A program made the position numbers and the translations under genes. Shown here piece after piece: positions 8,622 to 16,567 of a stretch of 64,000 bases of DNA. Under the pieces are notes generated by a model. That model saw only the letters and a list, made by a program, of their open reading frames with translations, was not told where the DNA came from and searched no databases. Every line of letters starts with the position of its first letter. Position 1 is the stretch's first letter. Source of the stretch: Adlercreutzia mucosicola DSM 19490 (GTDB lineage Bacteria; Actinomycetota; Coriobacteriia; Coriobacteriales; Eggerthellaceae); contig NZ_KE383895.1 in NCBI RefSeq assembly GCF_000422625.1, forward strand, positions 304,968 to 368,967. Reading direction: 5' to 3'.

Positions 8622-9384
8622 CGCTGTTGTTGAGCTCGCCCACGGCAAGAAGGCCTTCGGCGACAACGAGGTGCTGAAGGATATTTCGCTGACGGTGAAC
8701 GCCGGCGATGTGCTGGCGGTGATCGGGCCGTCGGGCGGTGGGAAGTCGACGCTTCTGCGCTGCATGACGCTGCTGGAGACGCTGGACTCGGGCGATCTGT
8801 CCTACGGCGATTTGGTGGTGTGCGCCAACAACGCCGAAGGGCGCGCCGTGTACGGCGATAAGACCACCATCGCCAAGGCCAAGACGCGCTACGGGCTGGT
8901 GTTCCAGAGCTTCAACCTGTTCCCGCACTACACGGTGCTGCAGAACGTGACCGACGCACTCATCTGCGCGCAGAAGATGCCGAAGGACGAGGCTTTGGCC
9001 CGCGGGCGCGACCTGCTGGCGAAGATGGGCCTGGCCGACAAGGAGGCCATGGTGCCCTGCGATTTGTCTGGCGGCCAGCAGCAGCGCGTGGCCATTGCCC
9101 GGGCCCTGGCCATGAACCCCGACGTACTGTTCTTCGACGAGCCCACGAGCGCCCTGGACCCCGAGCTCACCCGCGAGGTGCTGCGCGTCATCCGCGATTT
9201 GGCAGCCGAACACATGACCATGGTGATCGTCACCCACGAGATGGGCTTCGCGCGCGATGTGGCCGATCAGATCATCTTCATGGACGGCGGCGTCATCGTG
9301 GAGCAGGGTCCCGCCAACGACCTCATCAACAACCCTCAGCACGAGCGCACCCAGGCCTTCCTTTCCAACTACGATCGCGATTAG
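8614..9384 (+). CDS. Polar amino acid ABC transporter ATP-binding protein
   Basis: This 256-residue ATPase has Walker [10 protein letters not shown] (residues 35-43), Q-loop [17 protein letters not shown], signature LSGGQQQR, Walker [13 protein letters not shown] and switch His in IVTHEMGFA. It powers uptake with the permease encoded immediately upstream (8-bp overlap). The length and the small insertion before the Q-loop are usual for GlnQ/HisP-type subunits. A histidine phosphatase gene begins 5 bp after the stop and probably shares the message. Confidence 0.93.
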   Translation: MTNAVVELAHGKKAFGDNEVLKDISLTVNAGDVLAVIGPSGGGKSTLLRCMTLLETLDSGDLSYGDLVVCANNAEGRAVYGDKTTIAKAKTRYGLVFQSFNLFPHYTVLQNVTDALICAQKMPKDEALARGRDLLAKMGLADKEAMVPCDLSGGQQQRVAIARALAMNPDVLFFDEPTSALDPELTREVLRVIRDLAAEHMTMVIVTHEMGFARDVADQIIFMDGGVIVEQGPANDLINNPQHERTQAFLSNYDRD

Positions 9385-9389
9385 GCCCA

Positions 9390-10106
9390 GTGGTTCTTGT
9401 GGCGGTTACCTTCTATTTCGCGCGCCATGGGGAAACTCGGTTCAACGTGGAGAACCGCATCCAGGGCTGGTGCGACTCGCCGCTGACGGACGCTGGCATC
9501 TGCGATGCCCGTCGCCTGGGTCGCGGCCTGGCCGACGTGGCGTTCGCGGGCGCCTATGCCAGCGACCGCAGTCGCGCCCAGCGCACCTTGGCCCTGGCGC
9601 TGGAAGCTCGCGAGGACGCGCGCCGGTCGCTGCCCGAGCTGTCGGCCGCGGGGGTCTCTGTGCCAGCGTGCTGCGACGAGCGCCTGCGCGAGTGGTGCTT
9701 TGGCGACTTGGAAGGCGAGTCCTCGCAACGCCTGCGCGACCGCCTGTTCGACCTGTTCGGTGACCACCTGTCGCGAGAAGAGCAGAATCGGCGCCTGAAC
9801 GAGATCGCCGACTACCTTCACGCAACCGACCCCACGGGCCGCGCCGAGGATTTCGCCGCTATCACCGCGCGGCTGGATTCGTTTCTGGATGACTGCGCTC
9901 GCGCGGTCGAGGTCCGCGGCGGCGGCAATGTGCTGGTGGTGTCCCATGCCCTGCTCATCCGCACGCTGATATTCCAGTACGATCGCGGGTGCGTTGCCAT
10001 GCCGTCCAACATCGGGAACGCCTCCATCACCAAGGTCCGCTGGGAAGATGGGGCCATCACCCTGGAAGAGGCTGGCGCCACTGGTCACCTGGATCGCGCG
10101 GTGTAG
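9390..10106 (+). CDS. Histidine phosphatase family protein
   Basis: This 238-residue protein has the catalytic RHGET motif (near residue 12) with the following asparagine, the paired Arg segment ASDRSRAQRT, the REWCFGDLEG acid region and a second catalytic His in VVSHALLIR. Members act as phosphoglycerate mutases or as phosphatases on small metabolites; the substrate cannot be assigned here. The first GTG at 9390, 5 bp after the ATPase stop, is taken as start; GTG 9399 is equally possible. The close spacing implies cotranscription with the amino acid transporter. Confidence 0.82.
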   Translation: MVLVAVTFYFARHGETRFNVENRIQGWCDSPLTDAGICDARRLGRGLADVAFAGAYASDRSRAQRTLALALEAREDARRSLPELSAAGVSVPACCDERLREWCFGDLEGESSQRLRDRLFDLFGDHLSREEQNRRLNEIADYLHATDPTGRAEDFAAITARLDSFLDDCARAVEVRGGGNVLVVSHALLIRTLIFQYDRGCVAMPSNIGNASITKVRWEDGAITLEEAGATGHLDRAV

Positions 10107-10219
10107 GGCGGCCGGATCCTCGGGTTCCGGCCCCGCGTTCCACGCGTCATGGGACGGCCGTGTTGTACGGGATTCTCGTGCGTGCAGTTGTGGTGCGCGT
10201 ACATCAAATGGTGTATCTC

Positions 10220-10237
10220 CGTGACGCAAGCGTGACG
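10220..10237 (+). promoter_or_regulatory. Direct heptamer repeat upstream of HtrA gene
   Basis: CGTGACG occurs twice, 11 bp apart centre to centre (10220-10226, 10231-10237), about 90 bp before the protease start. Same-face direct repeats at this spacing are typical of OmpR-family response-regulator sites. The rest of the 217-bp gap 10107-10323 shows nothing else definite. Confidence 0.4.
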
Positions 10238-10323
10238 ATGGGATGCCAGCATGGTGGATTCTCCAAGGAGCGTGCTAATGTTTGCTTCAACGTAACTGAA
10301 AGACCCTCTTAAAGGAGGCTTCA

Positions 10324-11889
10324 ATGACTGAAACAAACGGCACTCCCCTTCCGGGTGGACATAGCCCGCAGCCGGGCGGCCAGCCCGGCCAGCCGCATCC
10401 TCAGCCGACCCCGCTGCAGCCGACGCAGCCGGCCCCTGCGGCGGCCCCCGGCGTCCATCAGCCTTACGGCGCGCCCCATCAGGCCCAGCCCGGGGTGGGC
10501 GCGGGCCAGTCCCATGCCGGCCAGCACGCCTATGGGGCCCAGCAGCCCTACGGCACCCAGACCTACGAGGCCGAGCCAGTGGGTCATCCCCAGCACGAGG
10601 CCCAGAAGGGTTCGGGCGGCAAGACCTTCCTTGTCGCGTTCGCGGGCGCGCTGGTGGCCTGCGTGCTCGCCTTCGGCGTATGGGGAGCGGTGGGCGCCGT
10701 GACCGGGCGCGATGCCGCGGTGGTCACCGATCCGAACACCGGCCAGCCGACGACGGTGATCGCTCCCAACGAGGATGCCACCCTGGCCGAGACTGTGGCG
10801 GCAAAGTGCCTGCCCTCGGTGGTGGCCATCGAGGTGTACGCTGCTCCGCAGGCTGCCAATCCCAATTCCTTCTACGGCTACGACTTCGGTTTCGGCATGG
10901 AAGGCCAGGGCGGCCAGGAGCTGCAGCTGTACTCCCAGGGCTCGGGCGTGGTATTGACTGAGGACGGCTACATCATCACCAACAATCACGTGGTCAGCGG
11001 CGGCGCGGCCTTCAAGGTGACCGTGGCCGGCGAGACCTATGACGCCGAGCTGGTGGGCGCCGATCCGTCGTCCGACGTGGCCGTGCTGAAGGCCAAGGAC
11101 GCCAGGGGCCTCACTGTGATGGAGATCGGCGATTCCGATAATCTGACCATCGGCGAATGGGTCATGACCCTGGGCAGCCCCTTCGGTCTGGAGCAGTCCG
11201 TGGCCACGGGCATCGTGTCCGCCACGAGCCGTTCCCAGATCATGAGCGCCAGCGAGGAGAACCCCAACGGCGAGACCACCATCTACCCGAATATGATCCA
11301 GACCGACGCGGCCATTAACCCCGGCAACTCCGGCGGCGCGCTGGTGGACGGCGAGGGCAAGCTGATCGGCATCAACACGCTGATCACGTCCTATTCCGGC
11401 AACTATTCCGGCGTCGGTTTCGCCATCCCGGTGAACTACGCCATCAATCTGGCCCAGCAGATCATCGCCGGCGAGACTCCGACCCACGCCCAGCTCGGCG
11501 TGAGCCTGTCCACCGTGAGCGCGCAGGCGGCCCAGCGCTACGGCCTGCCCGTTGATTCCGGCGCCTACGTGGCCGGCGTGTCCGAGAACTCTGGCGCCGC
11601 GGCGGCCGGCATCGTGCCTGGCGACATCATCACCGCCTTCGACGGCCAGCCCGTGGAAAGCGCTTCCGATCTGATGCTGGACGTGCGTACCAAGAATCCT
11701 GGCGACACCGTAACCCTGACCGTGAATAGCGGCGGCCAGGAGAAGGAGGTCCAGGTGACCCTGGGCGACGACGCGGCGAGCCAGGAGGCCGCCAAGACCC
11801 AGCAGCAGTCGCTGGACGAGCCCCAGGGCCCCATGAGCATCGAGGACATGCTGCGCCAGTACGGCCAGCAGGACCGCGACGCCGCGTAG
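10324..11889 (+). CDS. HtrA/DegP-type membrane serine protease with PDZ domain
   Basis: This 521-residue protein has a Pro/Gln/Ala-rich cytoplasmic N-terminus (residues 1-98), one membrane helix (about 100-125), an extracytoplasmic trypsin-like domain and a C-terminal PDZ domain (about 395-490). The catalytic triad is visible as His222 (TNNHVV), Asp251 (SSDVAVLKA) and Ser336 (GNSGGAL). HtrA proteases degrade or refold damaged exported proteins. A second, closely similar gene lies at 34501-35913. The ribosome site AAAGGAGG is strong. The CGTGACG repeats upstream suggest control by a two-component stress response. Confidence 0.93.
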   Translation: MTETNGTPLPGGHSPQPGGQPGQPHPQPTPLQPTQPAPAAAPGVHQPYGAPHQAQPGVGAGQSHAGQHAYGAQQPYGTQTYEAEPVGHPQHEAQKGSGGKTFLVAFAGALVACVLAFGVWGAVGAVTGRDAAVVTDPNTGQPTTVIAPNEDATLAETVAAKCLPSVVAIEVYAAPQAANPNSFYGYDFGFGMEGQGGQELQLYSQGSGVVLTEDGYIITNNHVVSGGAAFKVTVAGETYDAELVGADPSSDVAVLKAKDARGLTVMEIGDSDNLTIGEWVMTLGSPFGLEQSVATGIVSATSRSQIMSASEENPNGETTIYPNMIQTDAAINPGNSGGALVDGEGKLIGINTLITSYSGNYSGVGFAIPVNYAINLAQQIIAGETPTHAQLGVSLSTVSAQAAQRYGLPVDSGAYVAGVSENSGAAAAGIVPGDIITAFDGQPVESASDLMLDVRTKNPGDTVTLTVNSGGQEKEVQVTLGDDAASQEAAKTQQQSLDEPQGPMSIEDMLRQYGQQDRDAA

Positions 11890-12047
11890 GTGGCGGCTGC
11901 GGCGCGCGAGCTGCGAGTCGGGTGTCCGTGGGCTGCGGACTGAGAGCCGAGAGCCGGATGGCCCGGGGCTGTGAGTCGCAGGCTGGGTGGTCCGCAGCCC
12001 GCAGACCGGATAGTCCGCGGCTGTGAGCCACAAGTGAGCAAGACCCG
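11890..12047. repeat. Degenerate low-complexity repeats after HtrA gene
   Basis: Loosely repeated units of the type GGCTGTGAGTCGCAG and GCAGACCGGATAGTCCGC recur across this non-coding stretch between the stop codon and the terminator. They look like slipped-strand expansion products. No gene is seen. Confidence 0.4.
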
Positions 12048-12073
12048 AAAGGCGCCCCCTGGGGCGCCTTTCT
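12048..12073 (+). terminator. Rho-independent terminator
   Basis: AAAGGCGCCCC/GGGGCGCCTTT (12048-12058 with 12061-12071) with a two-base centre, then TCTTC. Its A/T flanks on both sides could allow termination in both directions. Confidence 0.75.
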
Positions 12074-12192
12074 TCGTGCGGGAAGGGGTGATGGGGCGGG
12101 AAAGATAGAGAGGGAGCGATGCTGTGGGCTGTGGCGCAGGGAGGCGTGATGTGGCTGGCGATGGCGCGCGACGAGGATGGGGGGTGGGTAGG

Positions 12193-12224
12193 GCGCGGGC
12201 GGGCTAAAGCCCAGTCCTACGGGG
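12193..12224 (-). repeat. REP-like extragenic palindrome, copy 1
   Basis: Read on the minus strand this is CGTAGGACTGGGCTTTAGCC then CGCCCGCGC, matching copies at 36156, 36233 and 62440. Each has a small GGGCTT-AGCCC-type hairpin and a conserved CGCCCGCGC-like flank. Confidence 0.6.
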
Positions 12225-12255
12225 GTGGGGGCGGAATTTTATTTCCTGTGTCTGA

Positions 12256-12404
12256 AAATGGCACTGGATTGCGAAAAGTAATCAGCACGGGCGCCCATTC
12301 CGAGCTTTATGGGGGAATTTGCCAAGTTGCGCCCCGAAATCCTGGCACCCGATTGCGAAAAGTAGTCGCCGGCGTTTACTTTTCGCAATCGAGCGCCACT
12401 TTGG
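12256..12404. repeat. Intergenic palindromic element with GATTGCGAAAAGTA motif
   Basis: The 14-mer GATTGCGAAAAGTA occurs at 12267-12280 and 12351-12364 in direct orientation and at 12377-12390 inverted. The last two form a 15-bp perfect inverted repeat (12350-12364 with 12377-12391), and the outer copies pair from AAAATGGC to GCCACTTT. The whole is a folded element of about 150 bp without a coding frame I can support. It differs in sequence from, but resembles in plan, the elements at 28343, 34138, 39490 and 42222. Confidence 0.6.
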
Positions 12405-12418
12405 GCGCTAAAACTTTG

Positions 12419-12453
12419 GAAAGCGCGAAGAGGCAATCACCTTCGGCGCTTTC
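12419..12453. terminator. Terminator-like hairpin beside the palindromic element
   Basis: GAAAGCGC (12419-12426) pairs with GCGCTTTC (12446-12453), with an inner GAAG/CTTC pairing. No gene ending here is obvious, so it may belong to the adjacent repeat element. Confidence 0.35.
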
Positions 12454-12511
12454 TCGTCCGTCTAAAAATGAATGATGTTTTTCAAGGGCAGTGCTCCGTT
12501 TGGCTTGATGA

Positions 12512-13380
12512 GGTGGGGCGGTGACGCGTTCGACGCGTACGTTCTCCTACGACGCCGACGGGCGACTGGCATCCTTTGAGGAACGTTCGAAGGGCCCGCG
12601 CCAGCGCATTTCCGCGAGGACTACGAGTGGGACGCCGTGGGCAATCGAATCGGCTTGACCCATGCCGATTTGGCGTTGAGAGGAATCGAAAAGACCTCCT
12701 ATCGCTATGACGATGACGACCGCCTGGCATCCGAGGTGGGATCGCAGGGGGTCACGTCCTATGAGTACGACAAAGCCGGCAACCTGGTGCGCAAGACCGC
12801 TCCCGATGCCGACCCGGTGGAGTACGCCTGGGCGGTGGAGAACCGCCTGGCGGCCGTGCGCCAAGGCGGCCGCGTGCTGATGGCTGCCACTTATGATGGC
12901 GACGGCAACAAGGTACTGCAATCAACGCTGTACCACACCGATGAGATACAGCGATCGGAACTGCCGGCAGATGCCACGGCTGCGGCGAGTGATTTCACGA
13001 CGAGGTTGTTGTTCGGGACTGCGTTAAAACTGCCGCTGGCGGGGAAGGCGGTGAGTGCCAACGTGGGCACGGCAGCTGTGAACGCTGAGGATGCCCCCGA
13101 TCGTAGTCGTTTCGGGCTGGTCGAGTGGTTCCTGTGGGGCGCCTCCCATTCGCTGGCTGGCAGCCTAGCGCCGGTAAGCCTGCCCGCGGGCATGATCACG
13201 GCCCTTTTAGCGGAGGCCGCCCTTTTGGGCCCGCAAGGCGGCTGTGATCCCGTGCCTGGCCGGGGCCTTCCGGCGCCTCCAGGTGTGGTGGCCCTGCTCG
13301 CCGAGGCGGGCGTGCGCCCTGCCGAGCTGCTGGCCATGGCCTCGGATGCGGAACCGCTACCCCTTAAATGCGCCCGATGA
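12512..13380 (+). pseudogene. Rhs/YD-repeat protein remnant, frameshifted
   Basis: Consecutive YD-repeat units are readable: FSYDADGRLASFEE (from 12521), then in a different frame DYEWDAVGNRIGLTH, SYRYDDDDRLASE, SYEYDKAGNLVRKT and ATYDGDGNKVLQS. The frame changes near 12600-12616, a stop lies directly upstream (12509), and no large Rhs core precedes it. This is therefore the 3' piece of a secreted Rhs/wall-associated polymorphic protein that has lost its 5' part. The segment after the repeats (DRSRFGLVEWFLWGASHS) resembles the transition to a toxin region but is Ala/Leu-rich and unrecognised. Its end overlaps the next reading frame. Confidence 0.65.
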
Positions 13381-14095
13381 CCAGGCGCCGGAGGCGGCGC
13401 AGCCCGAGGTGACCCCGACCGCCGGTGCAGAGGCGGACGCTTCATCCGAGGCCGGCTCCCTGGATGAGAACCGTGCTGAAATGGAGGACATGCTGAACGC
13501 AATGGCGCTGAACAACGTGACGGTCGATACCAAGATGGTCATCGAGGCCGGCGCAGATGGCGTGAACGGCAGTCAGACCTCGGACATTTTGGTGAAGGTG
13601 GCCACCGACTCGGATGATCCGCGGGCGTATTACCGCTACGACATGCCGGGCACCGAGCTGGATGGCGTAGAGATGTACGTGACTTCCGCGCAGCTTATCG
13701 CCGTGGCCGACGGTACGGCGGTGGATACGGGCTCCGACCAGGCGGAAATCGACGCCCTGCTGGCCAGCAGCTCCGACCTGACGAGCGCCCTGGTGCCCAT
13801 CCAGAATGCGACGAGCATCGAGAAGACCGAGGCTGATGGCACCACGACGTTCCACGTGGTGTCCGATCCTGCGGCCCTGAGCACTCAGCTTCCGACCGAC
13901 GGCTTCGACGGCTATACGTCCTACGAGGCCGACTACACCTTCGACGCCGATGGGAAGCTGCTGGCGATGACGATGAAGGCTACGGGTACCGCCGATCAGA
14001 GCGGTACCGAGGTCCAGTTGACCATGACGACCACCACCACCTATTCCGACTACGGGACCACGGTGGTGGAGGACGCCCCCGAGCCTGTGCAGTAG
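13346..14095 (+). CDS. Secreted-type protein lacking a signal peptide, possible chimaera
   Basis: The 249-residue product has an acidic Ala/Pro/Glu-rich start, then a beta-rich domain with features of lipoproteins of the LppX/DUF6612 sort (YYRYDMPGTELDGVEMY, FHVVSD, YTFDADGKLLAMTMKAT) and ends in Thr/Asp-rich sequence. Such proteins normally begin with a lipoprotein signal. None is present; instead the frame begins inside the Rhs remnant. Start ATG 13346 is a guess; the frame is open to 13244. Most likely the 5' end was replaced by recombination and the gene may be dead. Function unknown. Confidence 0.5.
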   Translation: MRNRYPLNAPDDQAPEAAQPEVTPTAGAEADASSEAGSLDENRAEMEDMLNAMALNNVTVDTKMVIEAGADGVNGSQTSDILVKVATDSDDPRAYYRYDMPGTELDGVEMYVTSAQLIAVADGTAVDTGSDQAEIDALLASSSDLTSALVPIQNATSIEKTEADGTTTFHVVSDPAALSTQLPTDGFDGYTSYEADYTFDADGKLLAMTMKATGTADQSGTEVQLTMTTTTTYSDYGTTVVEDAPEPVQ

Positions 14096-14130
14096 CACCG
14101 GCGGCGACGGCAAACGCACGTGAGCATGCG

Positions 14131-14165
14131 CGGCCCTCTCCTTGCGGGAGGGCCGTCTTGTTTTT
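14131..14165 (+). terminator. Rho-independent terminator before pyrH
   Basis: CGGCCCTC/GAGGGCCG (14131-14138 with 14148-14155) followed by TCTTGTTTTT. Confidence 0.88.
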
Positions 14166-14189
14166 ATCGGGTCTTGGGGCGGCGCCGTG

Positions 14190-14219
14190 TTGATGGCGGG
14201 GCATTTCGGGTACTATATA
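14190..14219 (+). promoter_or_regulatory. Promoter of the pyrH-frr-uppS-cdsA-dxr operon
   Basis: A -35-like TTGATG (14190-14195) and a -10-like TATATA (14214-14219) are 18 bp apart, 40 bp before the pyrH start and just after a terminator. Confidence 0.6.
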
Positions 14220-14258
14220 TCCGTTTAGATAAAACCTGCCGACGAAGGGACTGGTTCG

Positions 14259-14975
14259 ATGGCGAACGAATACAAGTACGATCGCGTTCTGCTGAAGTTG
14301 TCTGGCGAGGCGCTGGCTGGCGACCTTGGTTACGGAATCGATCCGAAAGTGGTTGATGACCTGGCAGAAGAAATCGCCGAGATCGTCCACGACGGCGTGC
14401 AGCTGGCCGTGGTGGTGGGCGGCGGCAACATCTTCCGCGGTCTGGCGGGTTCGGCTGAGGGCATGGATCGTTCCCAGGCCGACTACATCGGCATGCTGGC
14501 CACGGTGATGAACGCCCTGGCCCTGCAGGACGCCTTCGAGCGCCACGGCATCTTCTCTCGCGTGCAGAGCGCTATCAACATGCAGGAGGTGTCCGAGCCC
14601 TACATCCGCCGCCGTGCCATTCGCCATCTGGAGAAGGGCCGCGTGGTCATTTTGGCCGCCGGCACCGGCAACCCCTACTTCACCACCGACACCACCGCCG
14701 CCCTGCGCGCCTGCGAGCTGGATGTCGACTGCGTGATGAAGGCCACCAAGGTGGACGGCGTGTACGATGCCGATCCGACGACGCATCCCGAGGCCAAGCG
14801 CTTCGACCGCATCAGCTACATGGACGTGCTGAGCCGCGGCCTGAATGTGATGGACGCGACGGCCACGTCGCTGTGCATGGACAACAACGTGCCCATGATC
14901 GTGTTCGACCTGACGAAGCCCGGCAACATCCGCGCCGCCCTGCAGGGCGAGCCGGTGGGCACTGTGGTGGAATAG
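14259..14975 (+). CDS. pyrH: UMP kinase
   Basis: This 238-residue amino-acid-kinase-family protein phosphorylates UMP to UDP using ATP, the pyrimidine step unique to bacteria. Visible motifs are KLSGEAL near residue 13, [11 protein letters not shown], the allosteric/UMP region [16 protein letters not shown] and [16 protein letters not shown], and [13 protein letters not shown]. Length is normal. It heads a classic order pyrH-frr-uppS-cdsA-dxr; the usual upstream rpsB-tsf genes are replaced here by the Rhs remnant and a secreted-type protein, and pyrH has its own promoter. Confidence 0.97.
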   Translation: MANEYKYDRVLLKLSGEALAGDLGYGIDPKVVDDLAEEIAEIVHDGVQLAVVVGGGNIFRGLAGSAEGMDRSQADYIGMLATVMNALALQDAFERHGIFSRVQSAINMQEVSEPYIRRRAIRHLEKGRVVILAAGTGNPYFTTDTTAALRACELDVDCVMKATKVDGVYDADPTTHPEAKRFDRISYMDVLSRGLNVMDATATSLCMDNNVPMIVFDLTKPGNIRAALQGEPVGTVVE

Positions 14976-15042
14976 CCGCTCGGCGCGGCAGCAACGCAAG
15001 TTCGCAAGAGCCCGCCGGGCTCGGAAAGAGGAGGAAGACCCC

Positions 15043-15606
15043 ATGGCAGATATCGACGAGATTTTGATGGGCGCCGAAGAGCGCATGGAGAAGGCCGTCA
15101 CGGCGCTGAAGGACAACTTCGCCGGCGTGCGCACCGGTCGCGCCAACGCCATGGTGCTCGATCGCATCAAGGTGGACTACTACGGCGTGCCCACCCCGGT
15201 GAACCAGATGGCCGGTGTGAAGACCCCGGAGGCCCACCTGCTGGTGATCGAGCCTTGGGACAAGGGCGTGCTGCGCGCCATCGAGCAGGCCATTCTCGAG
15301 AGCGACTTGGGCGTGACCCCCAACAACGACGGCAACGTGATTCGCCTGCCCTTTCCCGCGCTGACCGAGGAGCGTCGCCGCGATCTGGTGAAGCAGTGCA
15401 AGACGTTCGCCGAAGAGGCGCGCGTGGCCGTGCGCAACGCTCGCCGCGACGCGAACACGGCGGTGGAGAAGGCCGTGAAGAACGACAACCTCCCCGAGGA
15501 CGAGTCGAAGCGTGCCGAGGCCGAGATCCAGAAGATGACCGATCGGTTTGTCGCCGAAGTGGACGAAGTGCTGAAGAAAAAAGAAGCCGAGGTCATGGAG
15601 ATCTAA
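15043..15606 (+). CDS. frr: Ribosome recycling factor
   Basis: This 187-residue protein has the length and features of RRF: the N-terminal helix with VRTGRANAMVLD, YYGVPTPVNQ, and C-terminal LPEDESKRAEAEIQKMTD. With EF-G it splits post-termination ribosomes for the next round of translation. It follows pyrH by 67 bp with a strong AAAGAGGAGGA ribosome site. A 181-bp gap before uppS holds repeats rather than a gene. Confidence 0.97.
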   Translation: MADIDEILMGAEERMEKAVTALKDNFAGVRTGRANAMVLDRIKVDYYGVPTPVNQMAGVKTPEAHLLVIEPWDKGVLRAIEQAILESDLGVTPNNDGNVIRLPFPALTEERRRDLVKQCKTFAEEARVAVRNARRDANTAVEKAVKNDNLPEDESKRAEAEIQKMTDRFVAEVDEVLKKKEAEVMEI

Positions 15607-15787
15607 TTGGTTCCGTCGTTGCTGACGCAATGACGGGAACGCCGACGCTGCGGTTCCGACAGGCACCTGGCCGTGCACTTCAGGGCTTACCTTCGCGGCA
15701 CGAAGGCCGCTCAGCCGCCCTTCAGCGCAATTCCGGGCACCTGTCGCAACTTCGCTGCCTTCCTTGGGCGAACTTGCGAGAAATGAT
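15607..15787. other. Intra-operon spacer with hairpin and 31-bp repeat copy 2
   Basis: This unusually long gap in a normally tight operon holds a hairpin (about GTTCCGTCGTTGC with GCAATGACGGGAAC, 15610-15640) and, at 15743-15773, the second copy of the 31-bp repeat also found at 7808-7838. No coding frame is convincing. Confidence 0.5.
15743..15773 (+). repeat. Interspersed 31-bp repeat, copy 2
   Basis: Second copy of the sequence at 7808-7838 (about 28 of 31 identical, from GTCGCAAC through CTTCCTTGGGCG), here 15 bp before the uppS start. Confidence 0.6.
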
Positions 15788-16567
15788 ATGGCTAAAAGTT
15801 TGGATTACATATTCCCGAACCCGCCGGAGGGGCTTGACCCTGCGGCGCTTGATCTTGCGCGGGTGCCTGAGTCGGTGGCCGTTATCATGGACGGCAATGG
15901 GCGCTGGGCGAAGAAGCGCGCGCTCAATCGCCTGCGCGGTCACAAGGCCGGCATCGAGGCCGTGCGCGAGACCATCCGCTGCGCGTCGGATTTGGGTGTG
16001 AAGTACCTGACCATCTACTCGTTTTCCACCGAGAACTGGAAGCGGCCGGAAGACGAGGTTGTGGGGCTGATGGACCTGTTTGCCAAGACCATGCTGGCCG
16101 AGGTGGACGGGCTGCACGCCGAGCAGGTGCGCGTGCGCACCATCGGCGACTTGTCGCCGTTGCCCGCCGAGACGCGCGAGGCCTTCGATGAGGCCTGGGA
16201 GAAGACCCGCGGCAACACGGGCATGACGCTGGTGGTGGCGGTGAACTACGGCGGCCGTCAGGAGATTCTGCGAGCCTGCGAGGGCTGCATGCGCGAGGCG
16301 GTGCTGGTGGCCGAGGAAACCGGCGAGGTGCTGGCGCCGACTGCGGAGATGTTCGAGCGCGGGCTGTACACCTGCGGCATGCCCGATCCCGATGTGGTGA
16401 TTCGCACATCGGGCGAGATGCGCGTGTCGAACTTCCTGCTGTGGCAGATCGCCTATTCCGAGTTCGTGGTCACCGACGTGCTGTGGCCCGACTTCGATCG
16501 CTATGAGTTCTTGCGCTGCCTGTTGGACTATCAGGGCCGCAACCGCCGGTTCGGAGGGGTGGCCTAA
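15788..16567 (+). CDS. uppS: Di-trans,poly-cis-undecaprenyl diphosphate synthase
   Basis: This 259-residue cis-prenyltransferase makes the C55 lipid carrier for cell-wall synthesis from isopentenyl and farnesyl diphosphate. The catalytic MDGNGRWAKKR motif, RGHKAGIEAVRE, YSFSTENWKRP and the C-terminal RTSGEMRVSNFLLWQ are all present. ATG 15788 (AKSLDYIF) is preferred; an upstream in-frame TTG at 15764 is possible. The stop codon directly abuts the cdsA start, indicating coupling. Confidence 0.95.
   Translation: MAKSLDYIFPNPPEGLDPAALDLARVPESVAVIMDGNGRWAKKRALNRLRGHKAGIEAVRETIRCASDLGVKYLTIYSFSTENWKRPEDEVVGLMDLFAKTMLAEVDGLHAEQVRVRTIGDLSPLPAETREAFDEAWEKTRGNTGMTLVVAVNYGGRQEILRACEGCMREAVLVAEETGEVLAPTAEMFERGLYTCGMPDPDVVIRTSGEMRVSNFLLWQIAYSEFVVTDVLWPDFDRYEFLRCLLDYQGRNRRFGGVA

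Noticed and set aside
12119-12475. A 118-residue protein in the repeat region
   Set aside because: It is made up of REP-like and palindromic repeat sequence read through by chance.
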